Source: JALHNI01 sp044226365 (GTDB taxonomy: Bacteria > Acidobacteriota > Terriglobia > Bryobacterales > Bryobacteraceae). From it: a stretch of 64,000 nt of DNA. Positions 37,001 through 45,986 of this stretch are shown piece after piece. The position numbers and the translations under genes are program-made. Location of the stretch: positions 1 through 64,000 of the forward strand of contig JBGAHE010000014.1 in the NCBI GenBank assembly GCA_044226365.1, in the 5' to 3' direction. The stretch's first letter is position 1. The number at the start of each line of letters is the position of its first letter. The notes under the pieces were generated by a model, which worked only from the letters and a program-made list of their open reading frames with translations, had not been told where the DNA came from and did not search any database.

Positions 37001-37594
37001 CAGAACCAATACAACCTGGCCATCGAACGCTCCATCTCGGTCATCGACATTCCGCACCGCCTCACCGTCGCCGGCCTCTATGACCTCCCCATCGGCAAGG
37101 GCCGCCGCTTCCTGAACTCCGCCCCCGGCTTCGTCAACCTGTTCGTCGGCGGCTGGCAGGCCAACGGCATCTTCACCCTCCAAAGTGGCCTCCCGCTCTC
37201 GATCACCGTACCGGTCAACAACATCGGCTTCGGCGCGGGTCAGCGTCCCAACAACAATGGCCGCTCCGCCCTGCTGCCCGAAGATCAGCGCACCCCGCTG
37301 CGCTGGTTCGATACCAGCGTCTTCTCGCAGCCGGCCCCGTTCACCTTCGGCAACACCGGCCCGCAATCCCCGGACCTTCGCGGCCAGGGCGTCAACAACT
37401 GGACCGTCTCTTTCTTCAAGAACACGGTCATCCGCGAACGCTTCAACCTTCAGTTCCGCGCCGAGTTCTTTAACTTCCTGAACCACCCGCTCTGGGCGAG
37501 CCCCGGCACCACCGTCGACACACCCACCTTCGGACAGGTCACCCAGAAGACCGGCAACCGCACGGGCCAACTCGCCCTCAAGTTCATCTTCTAA
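34091..37594 (+). CDS. TonB-dependent receptor with carboxypeptidase-like N-domain (Oar-like), C
   Basis: A 1167-residue outer-membrane receptor and first gene of the eleven-gene locus. AGGAG precedes the ATG. It has a signal peptide ending near LTFAQ, a carboxypeptidase regulatory-like domain (TILGTVSDSTGAVVPNVKV to LEAEMTGF), a plug with NTNEFMIDGATALTAN and EFGRTGGAVLNAIYKSGTN, and a barrel ending GQLALKFIF. It probably imports the glycan or oligosaccharide processed by the downstream enzymes. No SusD-like lipoprotein follows it; the next gene starts 11 bases later. Confidence 0.93.
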   Translation: MQYLSRLVATLAQATLLASLTFAQTFTGTILGTVSDSTGAVVPNVKVVAISAETNVTRTTNTNDQGYFEISSLPPGLYRLEAEMTGFKRFTRSNLKLDTSQKMEVPVALQAGAVTESVEVKADSPLLQTATSSVSQLIENKQVVDLPSSNRNLFQIATLTAGVNDFGASAAPATSGSVGFGRWSSNGGQTNTNEFMIDGATALTANMGAATVIPSIDAIQEFKIETNALAAEFGRTGGAVLNAIYKSGTNDFHGTVYDFWKNRVLNSNSWINNRNGRTRDFLNVHTFGYSAGGPVWIPKIYNGRNKLFFFTNYEGYRDVLPSRLQLTVPTALERTGDFSQRRTNTGALVQVYDPYSTVPVPGAANTYTRTPFPNNLIPASRLDPVSRNMVNYYPAPNATPSDPFTNSNNYLVNANGKNAQNTWTIKTDYAIKDGQRLFVRYTESSQGGGAANLFGPDPSCGSCLITNNPAGAYSARGGGSNLYVYPKNAVVGYTNTITPTSILDLRYSLNRQLLSRLPQSSGFDLTTLGFPSSLANSVFYKTFPPTSIENYEGLGTRSNGDLLRRGDLSHSLQGSITKVTGRHTIKFGGDFRMYRYADIQASDVTPSFAFNRVWTQQNPFATSPTAGWGLASFLLGTPASGNNRIPGSIAVQYFYGAGYIQDDWRVNSRLTINAGFRYDIETPFTERYNRNTSFDLDATQAATARLASAKGGLQYMAKDIASRYRNPVDSNNFGPRLGLAYKISQRTVFRAAYGIFYQPSVSTGFGASTFGALGYDGDTPFLTSTDGNLTPARRISNPFPDGFNQPTGNALGANTLIGQSITNQLRNVVVPYTQQFNAGFQHQFGGWLADVSYVGSRGINQYINVQGNQLDPSLYSRGAALNAQVPNPFLGLVERGTFANPTLSAGQLLRPFPQFTDVQYNTVSAGQISYNSLQTKLERRFANGFSTLVSYTWSKNIGNVGERYWRSTGIQNQYNLAIERSISVIDIPHRLTVAGLYDLPIGKGRRFLNSAPGFVNLFVGGWQANGIFTLQSGLPLSITVPVNNIGFGAGQRPNNNGRSALLPEDQRTPLRWFDTSVFSQPAPFTFGNTGPQSPDLRGQGVNNWTVSFFKNTVIRERFNLQFRAEFFNFLNHPLWASPGTTVDTPTFGQVTQKTGNRTGQLALKFIF

Positions 37595-37605
37595 GGACCA
37601 GGCTG

Positions 37606-40600
37606 ATGTATTTCCGACTCCTTCTCACCGCCCTCGCGGCGGCCGCGCTCTCCTGCGCCCAAATGAGGATTGTGAGCGTCGAGCCCACCGTCCTGTTTCC
37701 GCGAGCCACGCCCCTGCGTCAGATCTCCTTCGTCACCGTGCTGAACGATGGAGCCGCCACGGAAGCGAACTTCGTCGCCCAAGTGGTCGGCGGTGAGAAA
37801 GGGCCGGACCTCAAAGCCCAACTACCTCCCGGGCTCTCCAGGCACCGCGTCCTGGTTCCCGATCTCGCTCGCGAATCCACCGTTGAAATCACGCTCAAAG
37901 GCCCGCAAACCGTCACTTGGCGCGGCCCCTGGCAGCCGCAGCGCAAGTGGAAAGTCCACGTCGTCAAGTCCTCCCACGAGGACCTCGGCTACGAAGGTTT
38001 CATCTTCCACAAGCAGCACGACATCGCCAACTTCATCGACCTCGCCCGCGAACTCAGTGCCTCGCGCGAAAATGTCACCGACCTGGAGCGCACCACCGAT
38101 TCGCGCTATCACTACACCCTCGAGACCCTGCTCTTCCAGCGCAATTACATCGAAGAGCGCGGCGAACGCGCCTGGCGCGACATCGTCGACAAGGACCTCA
38201 AGACCGGCCACATGCACCTCATGGGCGCGCCCTCCGGCGTCCACTCCCACTGGATGGACTACGAAGAACTCGCCCGTCACACCTATCCCGCCCGCCGCGA
38301 GACCCTTGATCGTTATGGCCTCGATCTCAAGACCTACATGATCGTCGACAACCCCAGCCTCTCCTGGGCCGGCTCCCAGGCGCTCGCCGAAGCCGGCTTC
38401 AAGTATGTCGCCCGCTGGGGCCAGAGCTGGCGCACCGAAGGCCGCAATAACTGGGCCTCCACCAAACTCCCCGCCCTCTTCTGGTGGAACTCCCCCAATG
38501 GCCGCGACCGCCTTCTCTACGGCTGGCGCTCGCACTATGGCCTAAGCTTCTGGTACGGCCAGACCGGCGGCGGCTACGGCAACCTCATCGATCTCGCCAG
38601 TGAGAACGTCTCCACACAGCTCAAGCGCATCGAAGGCGGCAACGAGCTCGGACCCTATCCCTACGACGCGCTCATCAACCCCGAATACATCGACCACGAC
38701 ACGCCCCGCTTCGACACGCGCGTCCTGCCGGTGTGGAACGAACGCTACGCCTATCCCGACATCCGCATCTCGAGCCCCACGCAGTTCTTCACTTACGTCG
38801 AGCGCCAATACGGCGCCCAACTCCCCGAACTCACCGGCGACCTGAATAATTACTCTGCCGACTACGCCACCATCGACCCTGAGTCTCAAGGCTGGAAGCG
38901 CCGCGCCGCCCGCCTGCTTCCCGTCGTCGAGGGCTTGGCCGCCCTGGCCTCCTCGCTCAACCCCACTTACTTACTCAAACCCAGCTTCGTCAGCCGCACT
39001 TACACGCGTTTCTTCGATTACGACGAACACAGCTGGCCCACCCAGCCCCTCGCCAGCGACGTGCAGCTCTTCAATGCCGCCTGGGTGAAAAAGCACGAAG
39101 CCCGCCGCGCCCTGGACGCCACCGAAGGCGCCTTCCGCGAAGCCTCCACGGCTTTCGGCCAACACATCCGCACCGGCCCCGGTGCAACCCTCGCCGTCTT
39201 CAACCCGCTCGTCCATCAGCGCACCGGCATCGTCAAAACCAAAGGCGACTTCCCCGCCGTCGTTGACCCCGCCGGCCGCCGCATCCCTTGCCAGCCCACC
39301 GCCGACGGCCAAGTCGAGTTCCTCGCCACCGACGTGCCGGCCTACGGCTACAAGCTCTACCGTATCGATCGCACCAAGGCCGCGCCGCAACCCACCGGCC
39401 TCTTGAGCACCGCCACCTCGCTCTCGAATCAGCACTACACCGTTCGCTTCGACGCCACCACCGGCTCGGTCGTCAGCATCCTCGAAAAGTCCAGCGGTCG
39501 CGAGTTACTTGACCCGCAGGCTCCCCATCGCGGCAATCAGATGGTCTACGTCCACAAGAACGCCCGCGAAAGTAAGGAAGGCTTCAACTACACGCCCGTC
39601 CGCGCCCGCAAGCTCGAAGCTACCCTGGGACCCGTCCGCGGCGAGTTCAACGTCTGGATCGACGACGAGAAAACCGGCGGCGCCATCCGTCAGACTGTCA
39701 TCCTCTACGACCAGGTCAAGCGCATCGACTTCGTCAATCACCTCGAACACGTCAAAGCCCTCTACACCGACAAATACGAGGAGCGCTACCGCGACAACAT
39801 CTATTACTCGTTCCCCTTCGCCGTCAATCAAGGCCAGTTTCGTGCCGAGACTGCCGGCGCCGTCATCCGACCCTACCTCGACCAGCTCCGCTGGGGCACC
39901 CACGACTATATTCACGCCAACCGCTGGGTCGATATCTCGAACGCCCGCCACGGCATCACCGTCGCCCCGTGGAACGCCGCCACCTTCTCCTTCGGCGAGA
40001 TCCGCTACAACCAGTTCTCCAACGACTATCAACCCAAAACACCCTGGCTCTATGGCTACGCCTGGTCCAATCGCATGGCCGGCTTACTCGTCCTGAGCCC
40101 CGATGAAACCAACGCCACGCTCGGCTACTCCCTCACCTCGCACGATGGCGACTGGAATTCCGGCCAGGCCACGGCCTTCGGCTGGACCATCTCCAGCCCG
40201 CTCGAAGCCATTCCCCTTACCGCCAATCCCACCGGCCGCTTCACCACGCCCGCCAAGAGCTTCCTCTCCGCCGATGCGCCCAACGTCCACCTCAGCGTCC
40301 TCAAGACCTCCGAACAGCCCGGCCGTGGCTGGATCGCCCGCTTCGTCGAAACCGAAGGCCGCGCCACCGAGTTCACCGTCGATGCCTCCGCCCTGTCCGC
40401 CGCTCAGGCCTATCTCTGCGACTTGGTCGAGAACGATCAGTCTTCGCTCACCATCGACCACGGCAGGATCAAAGTCCGCATCCTACCCTACGCCCACGCC
40501 ACGGTTCGCTTCACTTCCGGCACCGCTCCCTCAACGTCTCCGGTGCTTCAAGCCACCCCTGTCTCCGACGATTCCGTGCGCCTCACCTGGACCGGCCCCG

Positions 40601-41115
40601 GCCACTTCAACCTCTACCGCTCCGTCGACCCACAGGACCCTCCCACCTCGCAAACCCTCGTCGCCCGCGTCTCCGGCGGCGCCTATCTTGATCGCGGCCT
40701 CCACTATCAAACCCGCTATTACTACCGCCTCGCCCCCGTCACGGCCACGAATCTCCAGGGCCCCGTCTCGGCCGCGGTGAATGCCGAAACTGCCGGCCGC
40801 AACCTTGCCCCGCCCGCGCCCGTCTCCGAGTTCGGCGTCGTGCGGCGGTCCAAAAACAAACTCATGGTTTACTGGCGCAGTAACCAGGAACCGGACATCG
40901 CCCGCTATCATCTCTACCGCGGCGATACCCCTGACTTCTCCATCGCCGGCCGCCAGCCGCTCGCCGTCCTCGATCACGCCCACTACTTCCTGCAGATGCA
41001 CATCGACGATCGCCTTGAGCCGGGCCGCCGTTATTACTACAAGGTCTTCGCCGAGGACCGTGCCGGCAATCGCCAAACGCAATCCAGCACCGCCACGGCA
41101 GTCACTCCGAACTAA
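37606..41115 (+). CDS. GH38-like alpha-mannosidase with C-terminal FN3 domains
   Basis: A 1169-residue secreted glycosidase with a signal peptide (MYFRLLLTALAAAALSCAQ). The GH38 N-terminal catalytic region starts at about 115 with HVVKSSHEDLGYEGF, where His124 and Asp126 match zinc ligands. MIVDNPSLSW places Asp248 at the expected nucleophile. A long beta-rich GH38 C-terminal region follows, then two fibronectin-III-like modules from about residue 970 (LYRSVDPQDP, YHLYRGDTPDF). The motifs are diverged from classical alpha-mannosidases, so substrate specificity is uncertain. It directly follows the TonB receptor gene and probably acts in the periplasm. Confidence 0.82.
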   Translation: MYFRLLLTALAAAALSCAQMRIVSVEPTVLFPRATPLRQISFVTVLNDGAATEANFVAQVVGGEKGPDLKAQLPPGLSRHRVLVPDLARESTVEITLKGPQTVTWRGPWQPQRKWKVHVVKSSHEDLGYEGFIFHKQHDIANFIDLARELSASRENVTDLERTTDSRYHYTLETLLFQRNYIEERGERAWRDIVDKDLKTGHMHLMGAPSGVHSHWMDYEELARHTYPARRETLDRYGLDLKTYMIVDNPSLSWAGSQALAEAGFKYVARWGQSWRTEGRNNWASTKLPALFWWNSPNGRDRLLYGWRSHYGLSFWYGQTGGGYGNLIDLASENVSTQLKRIEGGNELGPYPYDALINPEYIDHDTPRFDTRVLPVWNERYAYPDIRISSPTQFFTYVERQYGAQLPELTGDLNNYSADYATIDPESQGWKRRAARLLPVVEGLAALASSLNPTYLLKPSFVSRTYTRFFDYDEHSWPTQPLASDVQLFNAAWVKKHEARRALDATEGAFREASTAFGQHIRTGPGATLAVFNPLVHQRTGIVKTKGDFPAVVDPAGRRIPCQPTADGQVEFLATDVPAYGYKLYRIDRTKAAPQPTGLLSTATSLSNQHYTVRFDATTGSVVSILEKSSGRELLDPQAPHRGNQMVYVHKNARESKEGFNYTPVRARKLEATLGPVRGEFNVWIDDEKTGGAIRQTVILYDQVKRIDFVNHLEHVKALYTDKYEERYRDNIYYSFPFAVNQGQFRAETAGAVIRPYLDQLRWGTHDYIHANRWVDISNARHGITVAPWNAATFSFGEIRYNQFSNDYQPKTPWLYGYAWSNRMAGLLVLSPDETNATLGYSLTSHDGDWNSGQATAFGWTISSPLEAIPLTANPTGRFTTPAKSFLSADAPNVHLSVLKTSEQPGRGWIARFVETEGRATEFTVDASALSAAQAYLCDLVENDQSSLTIDHGRIKVRILPYAHATVRFTSGTAPSTSPVLQATPVSDDSVRLTWTGPGHFNLYRSVDPQDPPTSQTLVARVSGGAYLDRGLHYQTRYYYRLAPVTATNLQGPVSAAVNAETAGRNLAPPAPVSEFGVVRRSKNKLMVYWRSNQEPDIARYHLYRGDTPDFSIAGRQPLAVLDHAHYFLQMHIDDRLEPGRRYYYKVFAEDRAGNRQTQSSTATAVTPN

Positions 41116-41121
41116 CTTACT

Positions 41122-42144
41122 ATGCCCCTACGAATCGCATTCGCCGGCTGTGGTGGTGTTGTCCGCCGCTATCGCCGAACTTACTCGAATCTACCCGGCG
41201 TCTCCGTCGTCGCCGCCGTTGATGCCAACCTCGCCGAGGCCCAACAAGCCGCTGCCGAGTTAGGCGCGTCCCGCTCCTCCACGGATTTCGCCGACGTCCT
41301 GCGCGACGATGTCGACGCCGTCGTCATCTCCACGCCGAACCACCTCCACCGCGACCATGCCGTCGCCGCCCTGGATGCCGGCAAGCACGTCCTCTTACAA
41401 AAGCCCATGGCTCGCACCACCGAAGAATGCGACGCCATCCTCGCTGCGCGCCAACGCTCCGGCGCCACGCTCGGCGTCTACATGAACCTCCTGGACCATC
41501 CCTTGTTTCGCGACTTACGCCGCATGGTGCAGGAAGGCCACCTCGGTAAGCCGGTCCTCTACAGCGCTCGCCTCGCCCACCGCGGTGGCCTCGCCTGGGG
41601 CGGCGTCGATCAGAACTGGCGAGCCTCCCGCACGCGCACCGGGGGCGGCTCCTTCATCCAGCTCGGCGTCCACTATCAGCACCTCATGCGCTGGCTCACC
41701 GGCGAACGCGTCACCGGCGTTCAAGCGATGAACGCCAACGTCGCCTGCCCCCAACTCGAAGGCGACGACCTCATGCTCGCGCAATACCGTCTCTCCGGCG
41801 GCGGCCTCGGCGAAATTCAAACCTCCTGGTGCTGCCTCGAAGAGCACGTTTCTCTTCTCGGTACCAAAGCCTCCTTCCACTACCGCGACAACCTGCGTAT
41901 CGAGTTCACCGGCGACGGCGGACCATTCGAGGGCGAAGTCCTCAAATTCAAAGGCGATGGCTCGCTCGAAACTGCGGAAAGTATTCCGCCCGATTGGGAC
42001 GACGCGCAGAACCCCTACAATCAGCACCGCCGCTTCTGCGAAGCCCTGCTCGCCGGCACCCCGCCCGAAGTCAGCGGTGAAGAAGCGCGCGAAGACGTTC
42101 GTCTCGCCCAAGCTTGTTACCAGGCCGCGGAGGCATCAGCATGA
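41122..42144 (+). CDS. Gfo/Idh/MocA-family oxidoreductase
   Basis: A 340-residue NAD(P)-dependent sugar oxidoreductase. The Rossmann motif is FAGCGGVVRRY at residues 7-17, and the conserved cofactor/active-site region is VLLQKPMA at 90-97 (Gln replaces the more common Glu of EKP). The C-terminal half is the open beta-sheet substrate domain. It starts six bases after the mannosidase stop and its TGA overlaps the next ATG. Family members oxidise sugars at C1 or C3, or inositols; the actual substrate here is unknown. Confidence 0.9.
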   Translation: MPLRIAFAGCGGVVRRYRRTYSNLPGVSVVAAVDANLAEAQQAAAELGASRSSTDFADVLRDDVDAVVISTPNHLHRDHAVAALDAGKHVLLQKPMARTTEECDAILAARQRSGATLGVYMNLLDHPLFRDLRRMVQEGHLGKPVLYSARLAHRGGLAWGGVDQNWRASRTRTGGGSFIQLGVHYQHLMRWLTGERVTGVQAMNANVACPQLEGDDLMLAQYRLSGGGLGEIQTSWCCLEEHVSLLGTKASFHYRDNLRIEFTGDGGPFEGEVLKFKGDGSLETAESIPPDWDDAQNPYNQHRRFCEALLAGTPPEVSGEEAREDVRLAQACYQAAEASA

Positions 42145-42905
42145 GTAAAGTAGCCATCATCACCGGCGCCGCGCGCGGCATCGGCAAAGCCACCGCCCTG
42201 CGGCTCGCCCAGGACGGTTACGCCCTCGTCCTCAACGGCCGCTCCGCCGACGCTCTTCAGGAAGTCGCCGCCGCCCTGCCCCAGGCCATCGCCGTTGCCG
42301 CCGACGTCCGCGAGCCCGGCACCGCCGACTTACTCGTCCGCACGGCCCTCGACACTTACGGCCGCCTGGATGCGCTAGTCAACTCCGCGGGCGTCGCCAA
42401 GATGGCCCCGCTCCTTGACATCGACTTAGCCACCTGGCAAGGCTTCTTTGACTTACACGTCACCGGCACCTTCCTCTGCTGTCAAGCCGCGGCCAAGGCG
42501 ATGCTCTCCGAAGGCGGCAGCATCGTTAATATCTCTTCCATTGCCGCCTCCATGGCGATGTACGGCACCGGTGCCTACGCCGCGGCCAAAGGCGCCGTCT
42601 CCTCCTTCACCCGCGTCCTCGCGGTCGAACTGGCGTCGCATCGCATCCGCGTCAACGCCGTTGCCCCCGGCCCCGTCGCCACCGAGCAATTGCGTAAGGT
42701 CTACGCCGGACCCATGTATGCCGAGCGCAGCCGCAGCATTCCCCTGAACCGCCTGGCCGAACCCGCCGAAGTCGCCGAGATGATCGCGTTCCTCGTCTCA
42801 CCCGCGTCCGCCTACCTCACCGGCCAGATTCTCACCGTCGATGGCGGTGCCTCCGCCGTCGGCTGCTATAGTTACGAGACTTACAAGCGCCAGGAGCCCC
42901 AATGA
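42141..42905 (+). CDS. Short-chain dehydrogenase/reductase
   Basis: A 254-residue classical SDR, similar to FabG-like sugar or polyol dehydrogenases. The cofactor motif TGAARGIG is at residues 8-15, NSAG near 81-84, and the catalytic Ser133, Tyr146 and Lys150 (YAAAK) are all intact. The C-terminus has the typical LTGQILTVDGG segment. The ATG at 42141 overlaps the stop of the Gfo/Idh/MocA gene by four bases and its own stop overlaps the FAD oxidoreductase gene, so all three are translationally coupled and likely act sequentially on a sugar. Confidence 0.92.
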   Translation: MSKVAIITGAARGIGKATALRLAQDGYALVLNGRSADALQEVAAALPQAIAVAADVREPGTADLLVRTALDTYGRLDALVNSAGVAKMAPLLDIDLATWQGFFDLHVTGTFLCCQAAAKAMLSEGGSIVNISSIAASMAMYGTGAYAAAKGAVSSFTRVLAVELASHRIRVNAVAPGPVATEQLRKVYAGPMYAERSRSIPLNRLAEPAEVAEMIAFLVSPASAYLTGQILTVDGGASAVGCYSYETYKRQEPQ

Positions 42906-44176
42906 ACTTACCCATCGCGATCGAACGCGAGTGCGACGTCCTGGTCTGCGGCGGCGGCACCGCCGGAGTCACTGCCGCCATTGCCGCGGCCCGCAACGGC
43001 GCTCGCACCATCCTCCTCGAACGGGACGGCTTCTGCGGCGGCATCTGCGTCGGCGCTCTCGTCCACACCCTCGACGGACTTCGCAGCTGTCAGGATTACA
43101 GCCGCTTCGTCGTCGGCGGCGTGGGCCGCGAGTTAGTCGACCGCATGTTTGCCACCGGCGGACAAGCTACGGCCGACAATCCACCCGAATGCACGAACTT
43201 CAACCCTGAAGGCTTCAAGCTCACCGCGGACCTCATGCTCGAAGAGGCCGGCGTGGAGATCCTCTATCACTTGCCCGCCGCCGCCATTGAACGCGACGGC
43301 GCCCGCTTGATCTCGGTCGTGGCCGCCGGCAAAGAGGGTCTCTGGCGCATCCGTGCCAAGCAGTACGTCGATTGCTCCGGTGACGGCGACCTCGCCGCCT
43401 TCGCTGGCGCTCCTTACGAGAAGCACTCCCTGCTCCAAACCATGTCCATGCACTTCCGCCTCGGCGGTGTCAAGAAGGGCGTCAACTGGCAAGAGCTCGA
43501 GGAGTCCGCCCGCCGCGCCATGACAGCCGCGCATCAAGCCGGCCGGGCCCCCAAGTACGGTGGTCCGTGGGTAATCCGCATTCACGACAACGAAGCCACC
43601 CTGAACTGCACGCGCCTCTACGGCGACGGCACCAAGACCGAAACCCTCTCCCTCGCCGAGCGCCAGGGCCGCCGCGATATGATGTCCATCCTGATGCTGC
43701 TCAAAGAGGCTGCGCCCGAGTACGCCGATGCCTATTTGCTCGCTGCCGCCTCTCAGATCGGCGTGCGAGAAACCCGCCGCATCTTGGGCGACTATCAGAT
43801 CACCGCGCACGACGTCCTCACCTGCCAACCCTGTGACGACTCCATCGCGCTCGGCTCCTGGCCCATCGACATTCACCCCGCGGACGGCCGCGTCGGAGTG
43901 CATCCGCACAAAGATGATCCGCCCGCGCCCTACCCCATCCCTGCGCGCTGCCTCACCGTCCAAGGACTCGATAACCTTGTCACCGCTGGACGCTGCATCT
44001 CCGCCACCCACGAAGCCCACGGCTCCACCCGCGTCAGCGGCACCGCCATGGCCTTGGGCCAGGCCGCCGGCACCATGGCGGCGTTGTCCCTCGAAATCGC
44101 GGGCATCCCTCGTGCCTTACCCACCGTCACGCTCCAGGCTCGCCTCACCCAACAAGGCGCGCTTTTGCATCCATGA
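42902..44176 (+). CDS. FAD-dependent oxidoreductase (FAD_oxidored type)
   Basis: A 424-residue flavoprotein. The dinucleotide-binding motif is VLVCGGGTAGVTAAIAAARN with GGGTAG at 17-22, then LLERDGFCGGICVGALVHT. Near the C-terminus NLVTAGRCISATHEAHGSTRV is the second FAD contact typical of this family, frequent in carbohydrate loci of Acidobacteriota and Planctomycetota. No signal peptide is visible, so it should be cytoplasmic. It is coupled by ATGA overlaps on both sides. The substrate is probably a sugar or sugar acid; this is inference. Confidence 0.88.
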   Translation: MNLPIAIERECDVLVCGGGTAGVTAAIAAARNGARTILLERDGFCGGICVGALVHTLDGLRSCQDYSRFVVGGVGRELVDRMFATGGQATADNPPECTNFNPEGFKLTADLMLEEAGVEILYHLPAAAIERDGARLISVVAAGKEGLWRIRAKQYVDCSGDGDLAAFAGAPYEKHSLLQTMSMHFRLGGVKKGVNWQELEESARRAMTAAHQAGRAPKYGGPWVIRIHDNEATLNCTRLYGDGTKTETLSLAERQGRRDMMSILMLLKEAAPEYADAYLLAAASQIGVRETRRILGDYQITAHDVLTCQPCDDSIALGSWPIDIHPADGRVGVHPHKDDPPAPYPIPARCLTVQGLDNLVTAGRCISATHEAHGSTRVSGTAMALGQAAGTMAALSLEIAGIPRALPTVTLQARLTQQGALLHP

Positions 44177-45411
44177 CTTACTCGCGCGTCCGATGGCTGA
44201 TTGTCGCCCTGCTGGCCGCCGCCACCACCATTAACTACATTGACCGGCAAACCCTGTCGATCCTCAGCCCTCAGTTACGCGCTGAGTTACATCTCACCGA
44301 GCATGACTACGCCAACATCGTCACCGCGTTCCTGATCCCTTACACCATCATGTACGCCGTCGGCGGACGCCTCATGGACTTACTCGGCGTCCGCCTCGGC
44401 CTCACCCTCAGTCTTGCCTGGTGGTCCCTCGCCACCATGCTCACCGGCTTCGCCCGTGGCGCGGTCTCACTCGGGCTGTTCCGCGCCCTTCTCGGCATTG
44501 GCGAACCCTGCGTTTATCCCGCTGGTGTCAAAGTCTGCGGCGAGTGGTTCCCGCCGACCCTGCGTGGGGTCGCCACCGGTATCTTCTCTTCCGGCAGCGC
44601 CCTCGGCGCCATCCTCGCCCCGCCGGTCGTGGCCTGGCTCACGCTGCAGTTCGGCTGGCGTTACGCTTTCATCGTGCCGGGCGCGCTCGGGCTCGTCTGG
44701 CTGCCCCTGTGGTGGTGGCTCTATCGACCTCTCTCCGAGCATCCCGCCGTCACCCCCGCGGAACGTCTCCAGATCCTGCAAGCCGAGCCGCCCCCCGCCC
44801 CCGTCAACTGGCGCGAACTCGCCACCAACCCCACCGTTTGGGGACTTTGCTTGCCTCGTCTCTTCAGTGACCCCGTCTGGTACTTCTACTTATTCTGGTT
44901 ACCCGGCTACTTACAAACCGAACGCGGACTTAGCCTCAAAGAGGTTGGCCTCTACGGCTGGATTCCCTTTCTCTTCGCCGACCTCGGTAACATCGGTGGC
45001 GGCGCCATCTCTGACGCGCTCATTCGCCGCGGCCTCGCCCCCACTCGCGCCCGCATTTACACACTGCTCGGTGTCGGTTGCCTCGCCCCTCTCGGTGCCC
45101 TCGCCGGTCTCGCTCCCTCCGTCGTCACCGTCATCGCGATCACTTGCCTGGTCGCCTTCCTCACGCAATGCTGGTCCACCAACACCGCCGCCCTCGCCTC
45201 GGACATTCTCCCCCATCGCCTCACGGGAACCGTCTTTGGCCTGATGGGCATGTGCGGCAGCCTGGCCGGTGCCTTTTTCGCCCAGATCCTCGCCATCGTC
45301 ATCGGCGAGTTCGGCTATAGCGCCGCCTTCGCCCTCGCCGCTGTCTTGCATCCCTGCGCCGCTGCCATTCTCTATTTCTCGCTCCGAAAAGTACCCGCCA
45401 AATCCCTATGA
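44173..45411 (+). CDS. MFS transporter (hexuronate/ACS-like)
   Basis: A 412-residue inner-membrane transporter with twelve predicted helices. The opening TTINYIDRQTLSILSPQL is typical of the anion:cation symporter branch that includes hexuronate and glucarate carriers, as are GGRLMDLLGVRLG and FGWRYAFIVPGALG. It overlaps the FAD oxidoreductase gene and the GmhA-like gene at ATGA junctions. It probably moves the monosaccharide or sugar acid released in the periplasm into the cytoplasm. Exact substrate is not readable. Confidence 0.9.
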   Translation: MTYSRVRWLIVALLAAATTINYIDRQTLSILSPQLRAELHLTEHDYANIVTAFLIPYTIMYAVGGRLMDLLGVRLGLTLSLAWWSLATMLTGFARGAVSLGLFRALLGIGEPCVYPAGVKVCGEWFPPTLRGVATGIFSSGSALGAILAPPVVAWLTLQFGWRYAFIVPGALGLVWLPLWWWLYRPLSEHPAVTPAERLQILQAEPPPAPVNWRELATNPTVWGLCLPRLFSDPVWYFYLFWLPGYLQTERGLSLKEVGLYGWIPFLFADLGNIGGGAISDALIRRGLAPTRARIYTLLGVGCLAPLGALAGLAPSVVTVIAITCLVAFLTQCWSTNTAALASDILPHRLTGTVFGLMGMCGSLAGAFFAQILAIVIGEFGYSAAFALAAVLHPCAAAILYFSLRKVPAKSL

Positions 45412-45974
45412 CTCCTTACCGCCAAACTCTCCAGGATGCCCGCGACCTCTTCGCCGCCCTGGACGCCCTGGAACCCCAGCTCAACGCCGCCGCGCAAACC
45501 TGCCTCACCGCCCTCCGTCACGGCCATAAGTTACTCGTCTGCGGCAACGGCGGCAGCGCCTGCGAAGCCCAACACTTAGTTGGCGAGTTAGTCGGCCGCT
45601 ATAAGAAGAACCGCCGCGCCCTGCCGGCCATTGCTCTCACCGCCGACGGCGCCACCCTCAGCTGCATCGGCAACGACTATCGCTTCGAAGAAGTCTTCTC
45701 CCGCCAACTCGAAGCGCTCGGCCAACCCGGTGATGTCCTCATCGTCTTCAGCAGCAGCGGACAATCACCCAATATCGTCGAAGCCCTCAAGACGGCCAGG
45801 CAACAGGGACTACCCTCCGTCGCCTTCCTCGGTAAAGATGGCGGCCCCGCCCTCCCGCTTGCCGACCATGTCTGCCTGGTGCCCCACCCCGCCACCGCGC
45901 GCGTCCAGGAAGCGCACCAGTTCCTCCTGCACACCCTGATGGACGCCATCGAAGCCGGCCTCGGTCTCGGGTGA
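45408..45974 (+). CDS. SIS-domain isomerase, GmhA-like
   Basis: A 188-residue SIS-fold protein closely resembling sedoheptulose-7-phosphate isomerase GmhA. The signature CGNGGSACEAQHLVGEL is at 45-61 and FSSSGQSPN at 114-122. The expected zinc ligands His56, Glu60, Gln167 and His175 are all present when aligned with the E. coli enzyme, so it is probably active. Its position in a catabolic operon, without the heptose kinase or adenylyltransferase genes, suggests it isomerises another sugar phosphate or has been recruited; it could also supply heptose. Confidence 0.85.
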   Translation: MTPYRQTLQDARDLFAALDALEPQLNAAAQTCLTALRHGHKLLVCGNGGSACEAQHLVGELVGRYKKNRRALPAIALTADGATLSCIGNDYRFEEVFSRQLEALGQPGDVLIVFSSSGQSPNIVEALKTARQQGLPSVAFLGKDGGPALPLADHVCLVPHPATARVQEAHQFLLHTLMDAIEAGLGLG

Positions 45975-45986
45975 TAGCATTCGGCT

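Noticed and set aside
35687..37570. 627-codon open frame antisense to TonB receptor C
   Set aside because: It mirrors the receptor codons, has low-complexity Val/Ala/Gly-rich translation and no recognisable domain. Long antisense frames are expected in GC-rich genes.
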